NCBI GenBank assembly: GCA_002471865.1
Contig: DKQU01000062.1
Span: forward strand, 1 to 36,954
Length of the DNA: 36,954 bases
Origin: Fidelibacterota bacterium UBA7300
GTDB lineage: Bacteria; Fidelibacterota; Marinisomatia; Marinisomatales; UBA2128
Direction: 5' to 3'
The notes under the pieces were generated by a model that saw only the letters and a program-made list of their open reading frames with translations, was not told the DNA's origin and did not search any database. This document shows positions 15,560 through 23,703 of this stretch, in pieces. Numbering within the stretch: position 1 is the stretch's first letter; each line of letters begins with the position of its first letter. The position numbers and the translations under genes were made by a program.

Positions 15560-16525
15560 TTATTTTTTATAATCTAATAAATGTTTGGTCATAAAGACTT
15601 TGGCAAAATTATAAGAAGCTTCTCGAGCTACAGGATTTCCACCGAGTGTTGGTCCACGGTCTGCGCAAAAAGCCAAAGCTAATTTTTGAAGATATGGTTT
15701 GGTCATGGGAATGTGAAAAAAATTCATTAAGACAGCCCCATCAGCGCGCATTCGGAAACGGCAATCGGATAAGGCGTAGCCATTTTCCTCAACCACCAAC
15801 GGCCCCTCTCGATCAAATCCGTGATGAGCATCTGGATAAACAGTAATTCCTATATCCACACCTATCGACTGCATATCGGCTACAAGATCTTCGCAAGCAG
15901 CAGCAGGAACCCAGTTATCCAGTTCCCCAATAAGGATATGTATAGGTGCTTCAGTGAATTTCATTTTTTCCGGTTTAACGATGCAGGGTGGATAAATAGA
16001 TAAATGAGCAGAGAAACTACTTTTTGGCGATATAGCATCTTTCAACGGTTGCCAGGCAGAAAACAGTGAGACGGCGCCTCCTAGGCTCCAGCCGGTAATA
16101 GCTACACGCTGGGGATTTATACGGGGGTCTTTGATCAACGTATCCAAAGCACGATAAGCATCCAGAATCATCATGGCTGTGGTAACGTCTACCTGAGTAC
16201 CCACCGTGGATTTTATATCGCGACTGGCGAAGCTCTGTAATTCAAAAGTGGCAACTCCCATGTTTCTGTACATGGATAAGTACTCCAGATGATGATCGGC
16301 CCAGTCCTTGCTGCCAGCTGCAGCTATGACCAGTGGTAGATTCTTCTGTTCAACTCCTGCTGGAAAACGGAGAATACCGTGAACCTCATGAGGATCCTGG
16401 TTTTCCAAATCAGTAATGATATGATAGAATGAAAATGGATTGGCACTTGTGAACTTGACAAGTTCACCTTCATTGCCCAGACAAAACTGGAATAAAATAA
16501 GAAACGTGAATATTTTATTAACCAT
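15560..16525 (-). CDS. Exported alpha/beta hydrolase, dienelactone hydrolase-like
   Basis: The 321-residue product begins with an export signal (MVNKIFTFLILFQFCLG). It has an alpha/beta hydrolase fold with the nucleophile elbow GWSLGGA, a later Asp region (LIGELDNWVPA) and the catalytic His in DAHHGFDREG. The arrangement recalls dienelactone hydrolase or acetyl-xylan-esterase-like enzymes. The early segment LPLVIAAAGSKDWADHH would carry the oxyanion hole. The substrate cannot be told from sequence. It converges with the GHL10-like gene with only 15 nt between stops, and lies 109 nt beyond the stop of gdhA on the same strand, so it may be co-transcribed with gdhA or stand alone. Confidence 0.82.
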   Translation of the reverse strand: MVNKIFTFLILFQFCLGNEGELVKFTSANPFSFYHIITDLENQDPHEVHGILRFPAGVEQKNLPLVIAAAGSKDWADHHLEYLSMYRNMGVATFELQSFASRDIKSTVGTQVDVTTAMMILDAYRALDTLIKDPRINPQRVAITGWSLGGAVSLFSAWQPLKDAISPKSSFSAHLSIYPPCIVKPEKMKFTEAPIHILIGELDNWVPAAACEDLVADMQSIGVDIGITVYPDAHHGFDREGPLVVEENGYALSDCRFRMRADGAVLMNFFHIPMTKPYLQKLALAFCADRGPTLGGNPVAREASYNFAKVFMTKHLLDYKK

Positions 16526-16634
16526 AAGTAGCTACTGTAATGTCATAATGGATAAGCTCATCTCCGCTTATGTATCGGGCTCAGATTGATTGCGGATTAG
16601 ATGATAATACTTACATGATTCTTATGTGGCTATT

Positions 16635-17972
16635 TTAAACCACACCCTGATCCAGCATGGAATCGGCAACCTTTATGAAGCCGCCTATGTTGGCACCTTT
16701 CACGTAGTTGATGAAATCACCATTCGTACCGTAAGTAACGCACTGCTCATGAATAGCTTTCATGATTCCGTGCAGTTTCTGGTCAACTTCTTCTCGTGTC
16801 CAAGATAGACGCATGGAGTTCTGGCTCATCTCCAAGCCGGATACAGCGACACCGCCGGCGTTAGCCGCCTTTCCGGGACCGAACAGAATTTTGTTCTCGA
16901 GATAGACGTCAATGGCACCCGGCTCGGAAGGCATGTTGGCTCCTTCAGCCACGCAGATACAGCCGTTGTCTACAAGTATCTTCGCTTCGTCAGCGTTGAC
17001 CTCGTTCTGAGTAGCGCTCGGAAGAGCAACGTCAACCTTGGCTTTCCAAGGACGCTCACCTTCCCAATACTCACAGCCGAACTCATCAGCATATTCCTTG
17101 ATACGACCGCGTCTAACTTCTTTCAGCTCCATGACCCATTTCAGTTTGTCATTGTCAACACCTTCAGGATCGTAAATGGAGCCGCTTGAGTCTGAAAGGG
17201 TAACAACCTTTCCGCCCAGCTCATTTACTTTCTCCGTAGCGTATTGAGCTACATTTCCGGAGCCGGAGACAGCAACATTCTTACCTTCAAAAGAATCACC
17301 ACGAGTTTTTAGCATTTCCTGGGCAAAGTAAACAGTACCATATCCCGTCGCTTCCGGACGAATGAGGCTGCCGCCCCAGTTTAGAGCTTTACCGGTAAGA
17401 ACTCCGGTGAATTCATTGCGGAGTCGCTTGTACTGGCCGAACATAAAGCCGATCTCACGTCCGCCTACGCCGATATCGCCGGCAGGCACATCAGTATTAG
17501 GACCGATATGCCGCTGAAGCTCAGTCATAAAGGATTGACAAAAACTCATTACTTCATTGTCTGATTTTCCTTTAGGATCGAAATCGGAACCGCCTTTACC
17601 GCCGCCCATGGGGAGCGTAGTGAGGCTGTTCTTGAATACCTGTTCAAAGCCCAGGAATTTTAGGATTCCGAGATTTACTGATGGATGGAATCTGAGACCA
17701 CCTTTGTAGGGCCCGATAGCGGAATTGAATTCCACACGAAAGCCGCGATTAACCTGGATTTCACCGCGGTCATTACGCCACGGTACACGAAACATAAGTA
17801 CACGTTCCGGCTCGACAATCCTGTCTAAAATCTTGGTTTGCAGATAGTGTGGGTTTTCCTGAAGATAATCCCAGAGGGATTCTACAACTTCCAGCACGGC
17901 TTGGTGGAATTCAACCTCACCGGCGTTTTTATTTGTGACCATATCCATGAATTCGTTTACAGACGAATACAT
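16635..17972 (-). CDS. gdhA: Glutamate dehydrogenase, NADP-type hexameric family
   Basis: The enzyme interconverts glutamate and 2-oxoglutarate plus ammonia, a main ammonium assimilation route. At 445 residues it matches the small hexameric class (GDH50s). Substrate-binding lysines are seen at Lys90 (GPYKGGLRFHPSVN), Lys114 and the catalytic Lys126 (LPMGGGKGGSDFDPKGKSD). The Rossmann segment is NVAVSGSGNVAQYATEK, and VAEGANMPSEPGAI is the C-terminal motif. Preference for NADP is inferred from overall similarity to the biosynthetic subfamily. AAGGAG lies just upstream of ATG 17972 on the - strand. It is divergent from comFC across 186 nt that must hold promoters for both. Confidence 0.97.
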   Translation of the reverse strand: MYSSVNEFMDMVTNKNAGEVEFHQAVLEVVESLWDYLQENPHYLQTKILDRIVEPERVLMFRVPWRNDRGEIQVNRGFRVEFNSAIGPYKGGLRFHPSVNLGILKFLGFEQVFKNSLTTLPMGGGKGGSDFDPKGKSDNEVMSFCQSFMTELQRHIGPNTDVPAGDIGVGGREIGFMFGQYKRLRNEFTGVLTGKALNWGGSLIRPEATGYGTVYFAQEMLKTRGDSFEGKNVAVSGSGNVAQYATEKVNELGGKVVTLSDSSGSIYDPEGVDNDKLKWVMELKEVRRGRIKEYADEFGCEYWEGERPWKAKVDVALPSATQNEVNADEAKILVDNGCICVAEGANMPSEPGAIDVYLENKILFGPGKAANAGGVAVSGLEMSQNSMRLSWTREEVDQKLHGIMKAIHEQCVTYGTNGDFINYVKGANIGGFIKVADSMLDQGVV

Positions 17973-18158
17973 CGTTATTTTCTCCTTCTAAGTGATATTA
18001 GTAATCTGAGCATTGTAGTATAACTCCAAGGTTTGATACCCCATAATTTAAGAAGAGTAGGGTATAGAGGTCATGTTTTTTACTGTAAATATTTTGATAT
18101 ATTATTAGCATATTCCTGAGCTTAAACTCGATTGCGAAATTGTTGAATCGAGTCTAAC
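17973..18158. promoter_or_regulatory. Divergent intergenic region gdhA / comFC
   Basis: This 186-nt AT-rich region separates divergently transcribed gdhA and comFC-pgk-tpiA-secG and should carry both promoters. Two inverted repeats are visible: ATACCC (18036-18041) with GGGTAT (18060-18065), and a perfect 8-bp pair ACTCGATT (18126-18133) with AATCGAGT (18146-18153). The latter ends 5 nt before the putative comFC start. They may be operators or leader hairpins. I cannot assign exact -10 or -35 boxes. Confidence 0.5.
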
Positions 18159-18869
18159 TTGACCGCCGTGAAATGGTTACTTTCAGGATTGATTGATCTG
18201 CTCTATCCACCCATCTGCATAAGTTGTGAAGAACGAATGGCTGGGGAAGAGGTCATTTGCGAGTATTGTTTGAGTGGATTAGAACCGACTAATTTGGGAA
18301 ATTGGGTAGAGAATATAACCAACCATGATCATCTCGATTATGCCTATTCCGGCTGGTATTTTGATGAGATATTTCAGCAGATGGTACATGAAATGAAGTA
18401 TCAAGAGAGTCGAATGGTGGCTGAGATCTTTGGTCACAAACTTGGAACTCTCCTGAGAAATGAACTTTCAACATTGAGCATTGACTCAGTGATACCTGTT
18501 CCGCTTCATTCTGCTAGATTGCGTGAGAGGGGATTTAATCAAAGTGCATTGTTGGGTCGTGCCCTTTCTGAAGTAATTAGCATAGCGTGTAGTGAAGATA
18601 TACTTTTTCGAAAGCGCAATACTGTGTCACAAACTAAACTAGGGGCTGATGAACGGAAGCAAAACATGAGCAGTGCTTTTTTCGCTAAAGATATTGGAGA
18701 TTATACACGTTTTTTGCTGATTGATGATATTCTTACCACTGGATCAACACTTTCTGCTTGCGCAGAAGCGCTAAAATCAGAAGGTGCTCAATTTGTAGGT
18801 GCAGTAACTGCCGGCACACCTCTACCAACTAAATCTACGATTAAGGATATTCAGAATGCGGAAGCTTGA
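18159..18869 (+). CDS. comFC: ComF family phosphoribosyltransferase-like protein
   Basis: The 236-residue product is of the ComFC/GntX type. It has an N-terminal four-cysteine zinc motif (CISC about 19-22, CEYC about 34-37) and a C-terminal phosphoribosyltransferase domain with the PRPP loop FLLIDDILTTGSTL and the segment RLRERGFNQSALLGRAL. In naturally competent bacteria ComF proteins assist DNA uptake; many non-competent bacteria also have one, so role here is open. No clear ribosome binding site exists: TTG 18159 and GTG 18168 are both possible starts. The 3' end overlaps pgk by 14 nt. Confidence 0.88.
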   Translation: MTAVKWLLSGLIDLLYPPICISCEERMAGEEVICEYCLSGLEPTNLGNWVENITNHDHLDYAYSGWYFDEIFQQMVHEMKYQESRMVAEIFGHKLGTLLRNELSTLSIDSVIPVPLHSARLRERGFNQSALLGRALSEVISIACSEDILFRKRNTVSQTKLGADERKQNMSSAFFAKDIGDYTRFLLIDDILTTGSTLSACAEALKSEGAQFVGAVTAGTPLPTKSTIKDIQNAEA

Positions 18870-20028
18870 AGATTTGAAATTGAAAGATTCACGGGTGTTG
18901 ATACGGCTCGATTTGAATGTACCTTTGAAAGATGGACATATAACGGACGATTTTCGGATTCGAGCTGCACTCCCAACAGTGAAACATTGTCTATCTCAGG
19001 GTGCTTCGGTTGTTATCATGTCTCACCTTGGCCGACCTGGAGGTAAATATAGTGAAGAGCTAAGTCTAATATCTGTTGGTGAGACGTTAGCAGATTTGCT
19101 TGAGACTCAAGTAAAATTTACAGATGACTGTATCTCAGAAGATGCCATTTCAGTTTCTAGGGAATTAAGACCAGGCGAGATTCATCTTTTAGAGAATTTA
19201 CGATTCCATAAAGGCGAGAAAAGAAACGATGAACGTTTTTCGATGAAACTTGCCAGCCATGGAGAACTATATATTAATGATGCTTTTGGTACTGCTCACC
19301 GTGCTCACGCTTCTAATGTAGGTGTACCAAGCAGGTTTTCGATAAAAGCCATGGGTTTTCTCATGGAAAAAGAGAAAGAATTTCTTTACGATACTCTAAT
19401 AAATCCTGCTCGTCCGCTTACAATTATTTTGGGAGGATCGAAGATTAGCGGAAAATTTGAACTAATTGGCAGATTCTTGAAGTTGGCTGACCATATACTG
19501 ATTGGTGGCGGAATGGCGTTTACATTCCTGAAGGCAAAAGGGTTGGAAATTGGAGCATCTTTATTGCAGGAAGATATGGTTGAGAGAGCTGAGAGTTATC
19601 TGCGGAAGGCAAAGAAGAGAGGTGTAAATCTGATATTACCCTCGGATTGTGCAGTTAATAATAACAGCAGTAGAAAAATTATTGAAGTGAGTCAATTAGG
19701 CGAAAAGGATATTGGTATGGACATCGGACCCGAAACCATTAAAAACTTCCGTGATATTATCAATCAATCGAATAGTGTAGTGTGGAATGGTCCTATGGGA
19801 GTTTTCGAAGAAGCGATCTTCAAAAAAGGGACTCAAGAAATTTGCAAGGAGGTAGGTAGTGTTGTTGGTAGAGGTGGAATATCCTTAATTGGTGGTGGAG
19901 ACAGTGCGGCAGCAGTCAGAACTGCCGGGATGGAGAGAGGAATGTCGCATATTTCAACTGGAGGAGGCGCATCCCTTGAACTGTTGGCCGGGAAAGAACT
20001 TCCTGCATTTCAGGCATTGGAGGAGTGA
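18856..20028 (+). CDS. pgk: Phosphoglycerate kinase
   Basis: The kinase makes ATP from 1,3-bisphosphoglycerate in glycolysis. At 390 residues it has the usual length. Motifs are RVLIRLDLNVPLKDGHITDD (substrate-binding Asp/Asn), SHLGRPGGKY, LLENLRFHKGEKRND and the nucleotide-side GGSKISGKFELI. Also present are VVWNGPMGVFE and GGGDSAAAVR. ATG 18856 is preceded by AAGGA with 8 nt spacing and overlaps comFC by 14 nt. The next gene tpiA encodes a second glycolytic enzyme, consistent with a glycolytic operon. Confidence 0.98.
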   Translation: MRKLEDLKLKDSRVLIRLDLNVPLKDGHITDDFRIRAALPTVKHCLSQGASVVIMSHLGRPGGKYSEELSLISVGETLADLLETQVKFTDDCISEDAISVSRELRPGEIHLLENLRFHKGEKRNDERFSMKLASHGELYINDAFGTAHRAHASNVGVPSRFSIKAMGFLMEKEKEFLYDTLINPARPLTIILGGSKISGKFELIGRFLKLADHILIGGGMAFTFLKAKGLEIGASLLQEDMVERAESYLRKAKKRGVNLILPSDCAVNNNSSRKIIEVSQLGEKDIGMDIGPETIKNFRDIINQSNSVVWNGPMGVFEEAIFKKGTQEICKEVGSVVGRGGISLIGGGDSAAAVRTAGMERGMSHISTGGGASLELLAGKELPAFQALEE

Positions 20029-20033
20029 TAAAC

Positions 20034-20804
20034 ATGAGAAAACCTGTTTCAGCAGCTAATTGGAAGATGCATAAGACCTCTGGAGAGGCGTCAGCATTTG
20101 TAGAAGAACTGAGAAGTAAGATTTTGGACGAGCCTCAAGTAGATATTATATTATGTGCTAGCTCAACTGTGCTTTTTCACATAGGGACGGGTCCTAATGA
20201 GTCAGCGATTCAATTCGGAGCCCAGAATTGTCACTGGGAAAATGAAGGTGCTTTTACCGGCGAAGTTTCTCCTGAGATGATTTTGGACTGTGGTGCTCAA
20301 TGGGTAATTGTTGGACATTCTGAAAGACGACATCTGTTTGGGGAGACTGATGAAGATGTGGCTCGGAAATTTTCTGCGGCTGTTTCAGCAGGGCTTAGAC
20401 CTATTTTATGCATAGGCGAAACATTGGATGAACGGCAGAGTGGTTCTACATCTGAAGTGATCAAAAGACAGCTGAGTGCTGTAATATCACAGACGGAAGA
20501 AGAAGCATTTGATCAAGCTGTTATCGCCTATGAGCCTGTTTGGGCAATTGGTACTGGAATTACTGCTGATACGTCTCAGATAGAGGAGGCGCATCAAATC
20601 ATTAGAGATTTCATCATGAATAAGGATGAAAAACTAGCCACTGAAATTCGGATTCTCTACGGTGGAAGTGTTAAGCCGGGAAATGCGGCTGAGCTTATTG
20701 GAATAGAAGGAGTGGATGGATTTCTGGTGGGAGGTGCAAGTCTCTCAGTTGACAGTTTTATGGAGATCACTCAAGGGATCTCTGATCACTATGATAAAGG
20801 ATAA
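20034..20804 (+). CDS. tpiA: Triosephosphate isomerase
   Basis: The isomerase interconverts dihydroxyacetone phosphate and glyceraldehyde 3-phosphate. The active-site residues are Asn9 and Lys11 (AANWKMH), His95 (VGHSERRHLFGE) and Glu167 (AYEPVWAIGTG), with the phosphate-binding LYGGSVKPGNAAEL near the C-terminus. I choose ATG 20034 (256 residues) because GGAGGAG ends 8 nt before it. GTG 20025, overlapping the pgk stop, would add three residues. It ends 6 nt before secG. Confidence 0.97.
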   Translation: MRKPVSAANWKMHKTSGEASAFVEELRSKILDEPQVDIILCASSTVLFHIGTGPNESAIQFGAQNCHWENEGAFTGEVSPEMILDCGAQWVIVGHSERRHLFGETDEDVARKFSAAVSAGLRPILCIGETLDERQSGSTSEVIKRQLSAVISQTEEEAFDQAVIAYEPVWAIGTGITADTSQIEEAHQIIRDFIMNKDEKLATEIRILYGGSVKPGNAAELIGIEGVDGFLVGGASLSVDSFMEITQGISDHYDKG

Positions 20805-20810
20805 ATAAAA

Positions 20811-21146
20811 ATGTACACATTTCTGATTGTACTACATGTTATTGTAAGTATACTGCTAATTGTGGTTATATTAATGCAATCCAGCAAAGGAGGAGGGTTA
20901 TCCGGAACGTTTGGAGGGGCGGCATCAACTGCTGTTTTTGGTGGACGGGGTGCCGGCAGCTTTTTAAGCAAAGTGACTGTGAGCCTTGCTTTTGCTTTTA
21001 TGGTTCTTGCTATTGTTATCGGACTTTGGGGAAATGCTTCTGAAGGTACCGGATCAATAGTTCGGGAAAAAGCTCAGCAAAGTGGACAATTATCTTCGCC
21101 ACCTGTAGAAATTGAACAAACTGAGACAGGGCCTACCGAGAATTAA
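20811..21146 (+). CDS. secG: Protein translocase subunit SecG
   Basis: SecG is the small accessory subunit of the SecYEG translocon. The 111-residue protein has two membrane helices (about residues 2-23 and 53-75) separated by the diagnostic glycine-rich loop SSKGGGLSGTFGGAASTAVF. The C-terminal tail of ~35 residues is polar. The tpiA-secG neighbourhood is common in bacteria. Confidence 0.96.
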   Translation: MYTFLIVLHVIVSILLIVVILMQSSKGGGLSGTFGGAASTAVFGGRGAGSFLSKVTVSLAFAFMVLAIVIGLWGNASEGTGSIVREKAQQSGQLSSPPVEIEQTETGPTEN

Positions 21147-21157
21147 ATTGATAATCG

Positions 21158-21241
21158 GCCGAAGTGGTGGAACTGGTAGACACGCTGTCTTGAGGGGGCA
21201 GTGGGAGAGATCCTGTGGGGGTTCGAGTCCCCCCTTCGGCA
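21158..21241 (+). tRNA. tRNA-Leu (anticodon GAG)
   Basis: A class II tRNA with a 7-bp acceptor stem (GCCGAAG with CTTCGGC), D arm GGAACTGGTAGACAC, and anticodon stem CTGTC/GGCAG around the loop TTGAGGG. There is a long variable arm and a T arm with GTTCGAGTC. The discriminator is A. The 3' CCA is not encoded and must be added by the CCA-adding enzyme. It lies 11 nt after secG. Confidence 0.96.
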
Positions 21242-21262
21242 CATCCATGAAATAGGAGAATT

Positions 21263-22579
21263 ATGACCAATAGTATCATATCTTACATCACATCTTTTGT
21301 TACCATTTTGACTGTCACAGCTTTTTGTCAGGATATTGACAAACTGCATGAAGAAGCCAATAAATTATATAACGAAGGAAATCCTGATTCTGCTGAAGTC
21401 AAACTCAAGATTGTGGTGGATGCCGATAATACATATCACGAATCGCACTATCTTTTGAGTCAGATTTACCTTAACCGCTATGATCTTGAGAATTCGAGAA
21501 AACATTTGACTAAGGCGATTGAGGCAGATAAGACAAATCAGACTTATCGTGATGAGTTTGAGCGTATAAACAAAGTTGCTTCCGATTTTGCTATGGCAAA
21601 ACGAAAATTTGACAACGGCGATTTTTACGGAGCGATTGATGAATTTCGTACGTTGTCTGAAAAGTATATAAATTTTGCACCCAAAGCGCTCTACTTTATG
21701 GGAGTAGCCGCAAATAGAGAGGAGGAAATCTCAGAGGCTGCTGGTTATCTACAACATGCATTGGAGTTGGATCCAAATTATCAGGAAGCTAATAATTATC
21801 TAAATAAGCTGGCTTCAAAAAAGTATAATGAGGCTAATCAGCTAGTCAGAAGAGGGGATTATGAAGAAGCAAAAGAAATGTATAAATCTGTGCTTGAACT
21901 GAGTCCGAATTACTATCAAGGTTATTTTCAACTTGGATTTGTAGCTACCAAACAAGGAGATTTTACCGAAGCTATCAGATATTATATAAAAACTGTTGAG
22001 TTACAGCCGTATTTTTCTAAAGGGTGGTTTGCTTTAGCTCTTGCATATCAAAAAATAGACGAAATAGCTTTAGCTCTGGATGCTTTGAGTTCAGCCACTG
22101 ATGTTGATCCCACTTACGCCAAAGCTTATGCCCAAAAAGGAAATATTTATCTAAGTGAAGGAGATTATGACGGAGCTGAGCAGGAGTATAACAATTCTAT
22201 TCAAGCCGATCCATCATATGCCATTGCTTACCAGAATTTGGGTAAAGTACTCATCGCTAATCAGGAATATGAAGATGCTATTCAGACTCTATCTAAAGCC
22301 ACTGATTTAGATGCACGGTCTTTTAGATCATGGACAATGCTTGCTCAAGCTTATAATTCGATTGATCGCTGTTACGACGCAAAAGATGCGGCACACGAGG
22401 CGCTCGAAATCAAAAAGAATTATGCACCAGCATTATTTGACTTAGGATTAGCAGAGAAGTGTTTGGATAATGAGACATTAGCACTGCAAGCATTCAATAA
22501 AGCCAGGCGTGATCGTAATTGGCGGAAGTTAGCGGAGAGAGAGATCGACAAAATCAATAATCCGGAAGATTACGAATAA
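21263..22579 (+). CDS. Exported tetratricopeptide repeat protein
   Basis: The 438-residue product starts with a hydrophobic export signal ending near AFCQDID (residues 1-22). The rest is a chain of about eleven TPR helix pairs. Typical units are AEVKLKIVVDADNTYHESHY, AKEMYKSVLELSPNYYQGYF and AEQEYNNSIQADPSYAIAYQ. TPR arrays bind other proteins, so a periplasmic scaffolding role is inferred. No enzyme motif is seen. It stands between tRNA-Leu and the HAD gene, with a good AGGAG just before ATG 21263. Confidence 0.88.
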   Translation: MTNSIISYITSFVTILTVTAFCQDIDKLHEEANKLYNEGNPDSAEVKLKIVVDADNTYHESHYLLSQIYLNRYDLENSRKHLTKAIEADKTNQTYRDEFERINKVASDFAMAKRKFDNGDFYGAIDEFRTLSEKYINFAPKALYFMGVAANREEEISEAAGYLQHALELDPNYQEANNYLNKLASKKYNEANQLVRRGDYEEAKEMYKSVLELSPNYYQGYFQLGFVATKQGDFTEAIRYYIKTVELQPYFSKGWFALALAYQKIDEIALALDALSSATDVDPTYAKAYAQKGNIYLSEGDYDGAEQEYNNSIQADPSYAIAYQNLGKVLIANQEYEDAIQTLSKATDLDARSFRSWTMLAQAYNSIDRCYDAKDAAHEALEIKKNYAPALFDLGLAEKCLDNETLALQAFNKARRDRNWRKLAEREIDKINNPEDYE

Positions 22580-22661
22580 TAAACTCATATAACCCGGCGA
22601 ATTGAGACGGAGTTTCTGAAAATGTTACCAAACAAACTTCGAACTTGAATTTACATTTATC

Positions 22662-23342
22662 ATGATAAAAGCTGTCATATTTGACCTCGATAATACTCTT
22701 CTTGATTTCATAAGTATGAAAGAAAGTGCCGTTACTTCGGCAGTACATGCAATGATTGAAGCAGGATTGGATATCGATGAAGAAAATAGTTACGAACGAA
22801 TCTTGGAGTTATACCAGGAAACGGGATGGGAAAATCAGCAAATATTTGACATCTTCTTAAAAGAGAAAACAGGAGAAGTTAATAATAAATATTTAGCTGC
22901 TGCGATAGTCTCTTATCGAAGAGCCAGAGAAGCAACACTTCGTCTTTATCCAGATGTTCAACGCACACTTATTATACTCGCAAAAAAGGGTATCAAGTTG
23001 GCAGTTGTATCTGATGCACCAAGTAGGGAAGCTTGGATGCGCATTTATTATTTGAATCTACACCATGTGTTTGATCTTGTCCTTACATTTGATGATATAG
23101 GTGAACGAAAGCCATCACCAAAGGGATTTGAGTTGGCGCTGTCAAAATTGGCTGTCCAGCCTGAAGAGGCTTTAATGGTAGGTGACTGGCCTGAGCGGGA
23201 TGTAGCCGGAGCATCCAAACTTGGGATTAAGACTATTTATGCCAAGTACGGTGACACGTTTGGTACCGTTGAATCTGGTGCTGACTGGGATGTGGAAAAC
23301 ATTTACGAAGTCGTCGGTATTATCAAATCACTTAATGACTAA
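22662..23342 (+). CDS. HAD superfamily phosphatase
   Basis: The 226-residue product has all four HAD motifs: motif I DLDNTLLDF (nucleophile Asp9), motif II VVSDAPS, motif III Lys in ERKPSPKGF, and motif IV MVGDWPERDVAGA. An inserted helical cap lies at about residues 15-95, placing it with the HAD-IA phosphatases. The substrate cannot be told; the family includes many sugar-phosphate and nucleotide phosphatases. Its stop lies 8 nt inside acpS, the first of four successive overlaps up to murA. Confidence 0.9.
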   Translation: MIKAVIFDLDNTLLDFISMKESAVTSAVHAMIEAGLDIDEENSYERILELYQETGWENQQIFDIFLKEKTGEVNNKYLAAAIVSYRRAREATLRLYPDVQRTLIILAKKGIKLAVVSDAPSREAWMRIYYLNLHHVFDLVLTFDDIGERKPSPKGFELALSKLAVQPEEALMVGDWPERDVAGASKLGIKTIYAKYGDTFGTVESGADWDVENIYEVVGIIKSLND

Positions 23343-23703
23343 GAATACTATCGGTACGGACATTGTATCCGTAAACCGCATCAAAAAATTGGCAGAAAAT
23401 CATGAATTTAATTTTTATCGACATGTTTACACAGATGAAGAGGTATTATGGTGTAATGATCGATCGTCTCCTCATATACATTTAGCAGGAAGATTCGCAG
23501 CAAAGGAAGCTGTGAAGAAAGCCATTCTATCTCAGGGAGAGAAGGCAGTTATTCCGTTAAATACCATCGAAATACGACGTGAATCAGATGGTCCTCCACA
23601 GATACATTTACTTTCTGAGTTATCTAAAATATACTCAGTAGAAGTTTCAATCTCGCATACTGATGAATATGCCATTGCCGTTGCTTTAGCCTCAGCCGAA
23701 TGA
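23335..23703 (+). CDS. acpS: Holo-[acyl-carrier-protein] synthase
   Basis: AcpS transfers 4'-phosphopantetheine from coenzyme A to acyl carrier protein. From ATG 23335 the 122-residue product begins MTKNTIGTDIVSVNRIKKL, with the Mg-binding Asp in GTDIV and the AGRFAAKEAVKKA motif at about residues 50-62. SISHTDEYAIAVAL is at the C-terminus. The longer frame from 23221 reads through the HAD gene and is not used. It overlaps HAD by 8 nt and nnr by 4 nt. Confidence 0.96.
   Translation: MTKNTIGTDIVSVNRIKKLAENHEFNFYRHVYTDEEVLWCNDRSSPHIHLAGRFAAKEAVKKAILSQGEKAVIPLNTIEIRRESDGPPQIHLLSELSKIYSVEVSISHTDEYAIAVALASAE

Noticed and set aside
15558..15574. GATTAT/ATAATC palindrome between the convergent stops as a two-way terminator
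   Set aside because: The stem is only 6 bp and wholly AT-rich apart from one pair; too weak to call.
16552..16571. ATAAGC/GCTTAT hairpin downstream of gdhA
   Set aside because: It lacks a following T tract on the relevant strand, so I do not call it a terminator.
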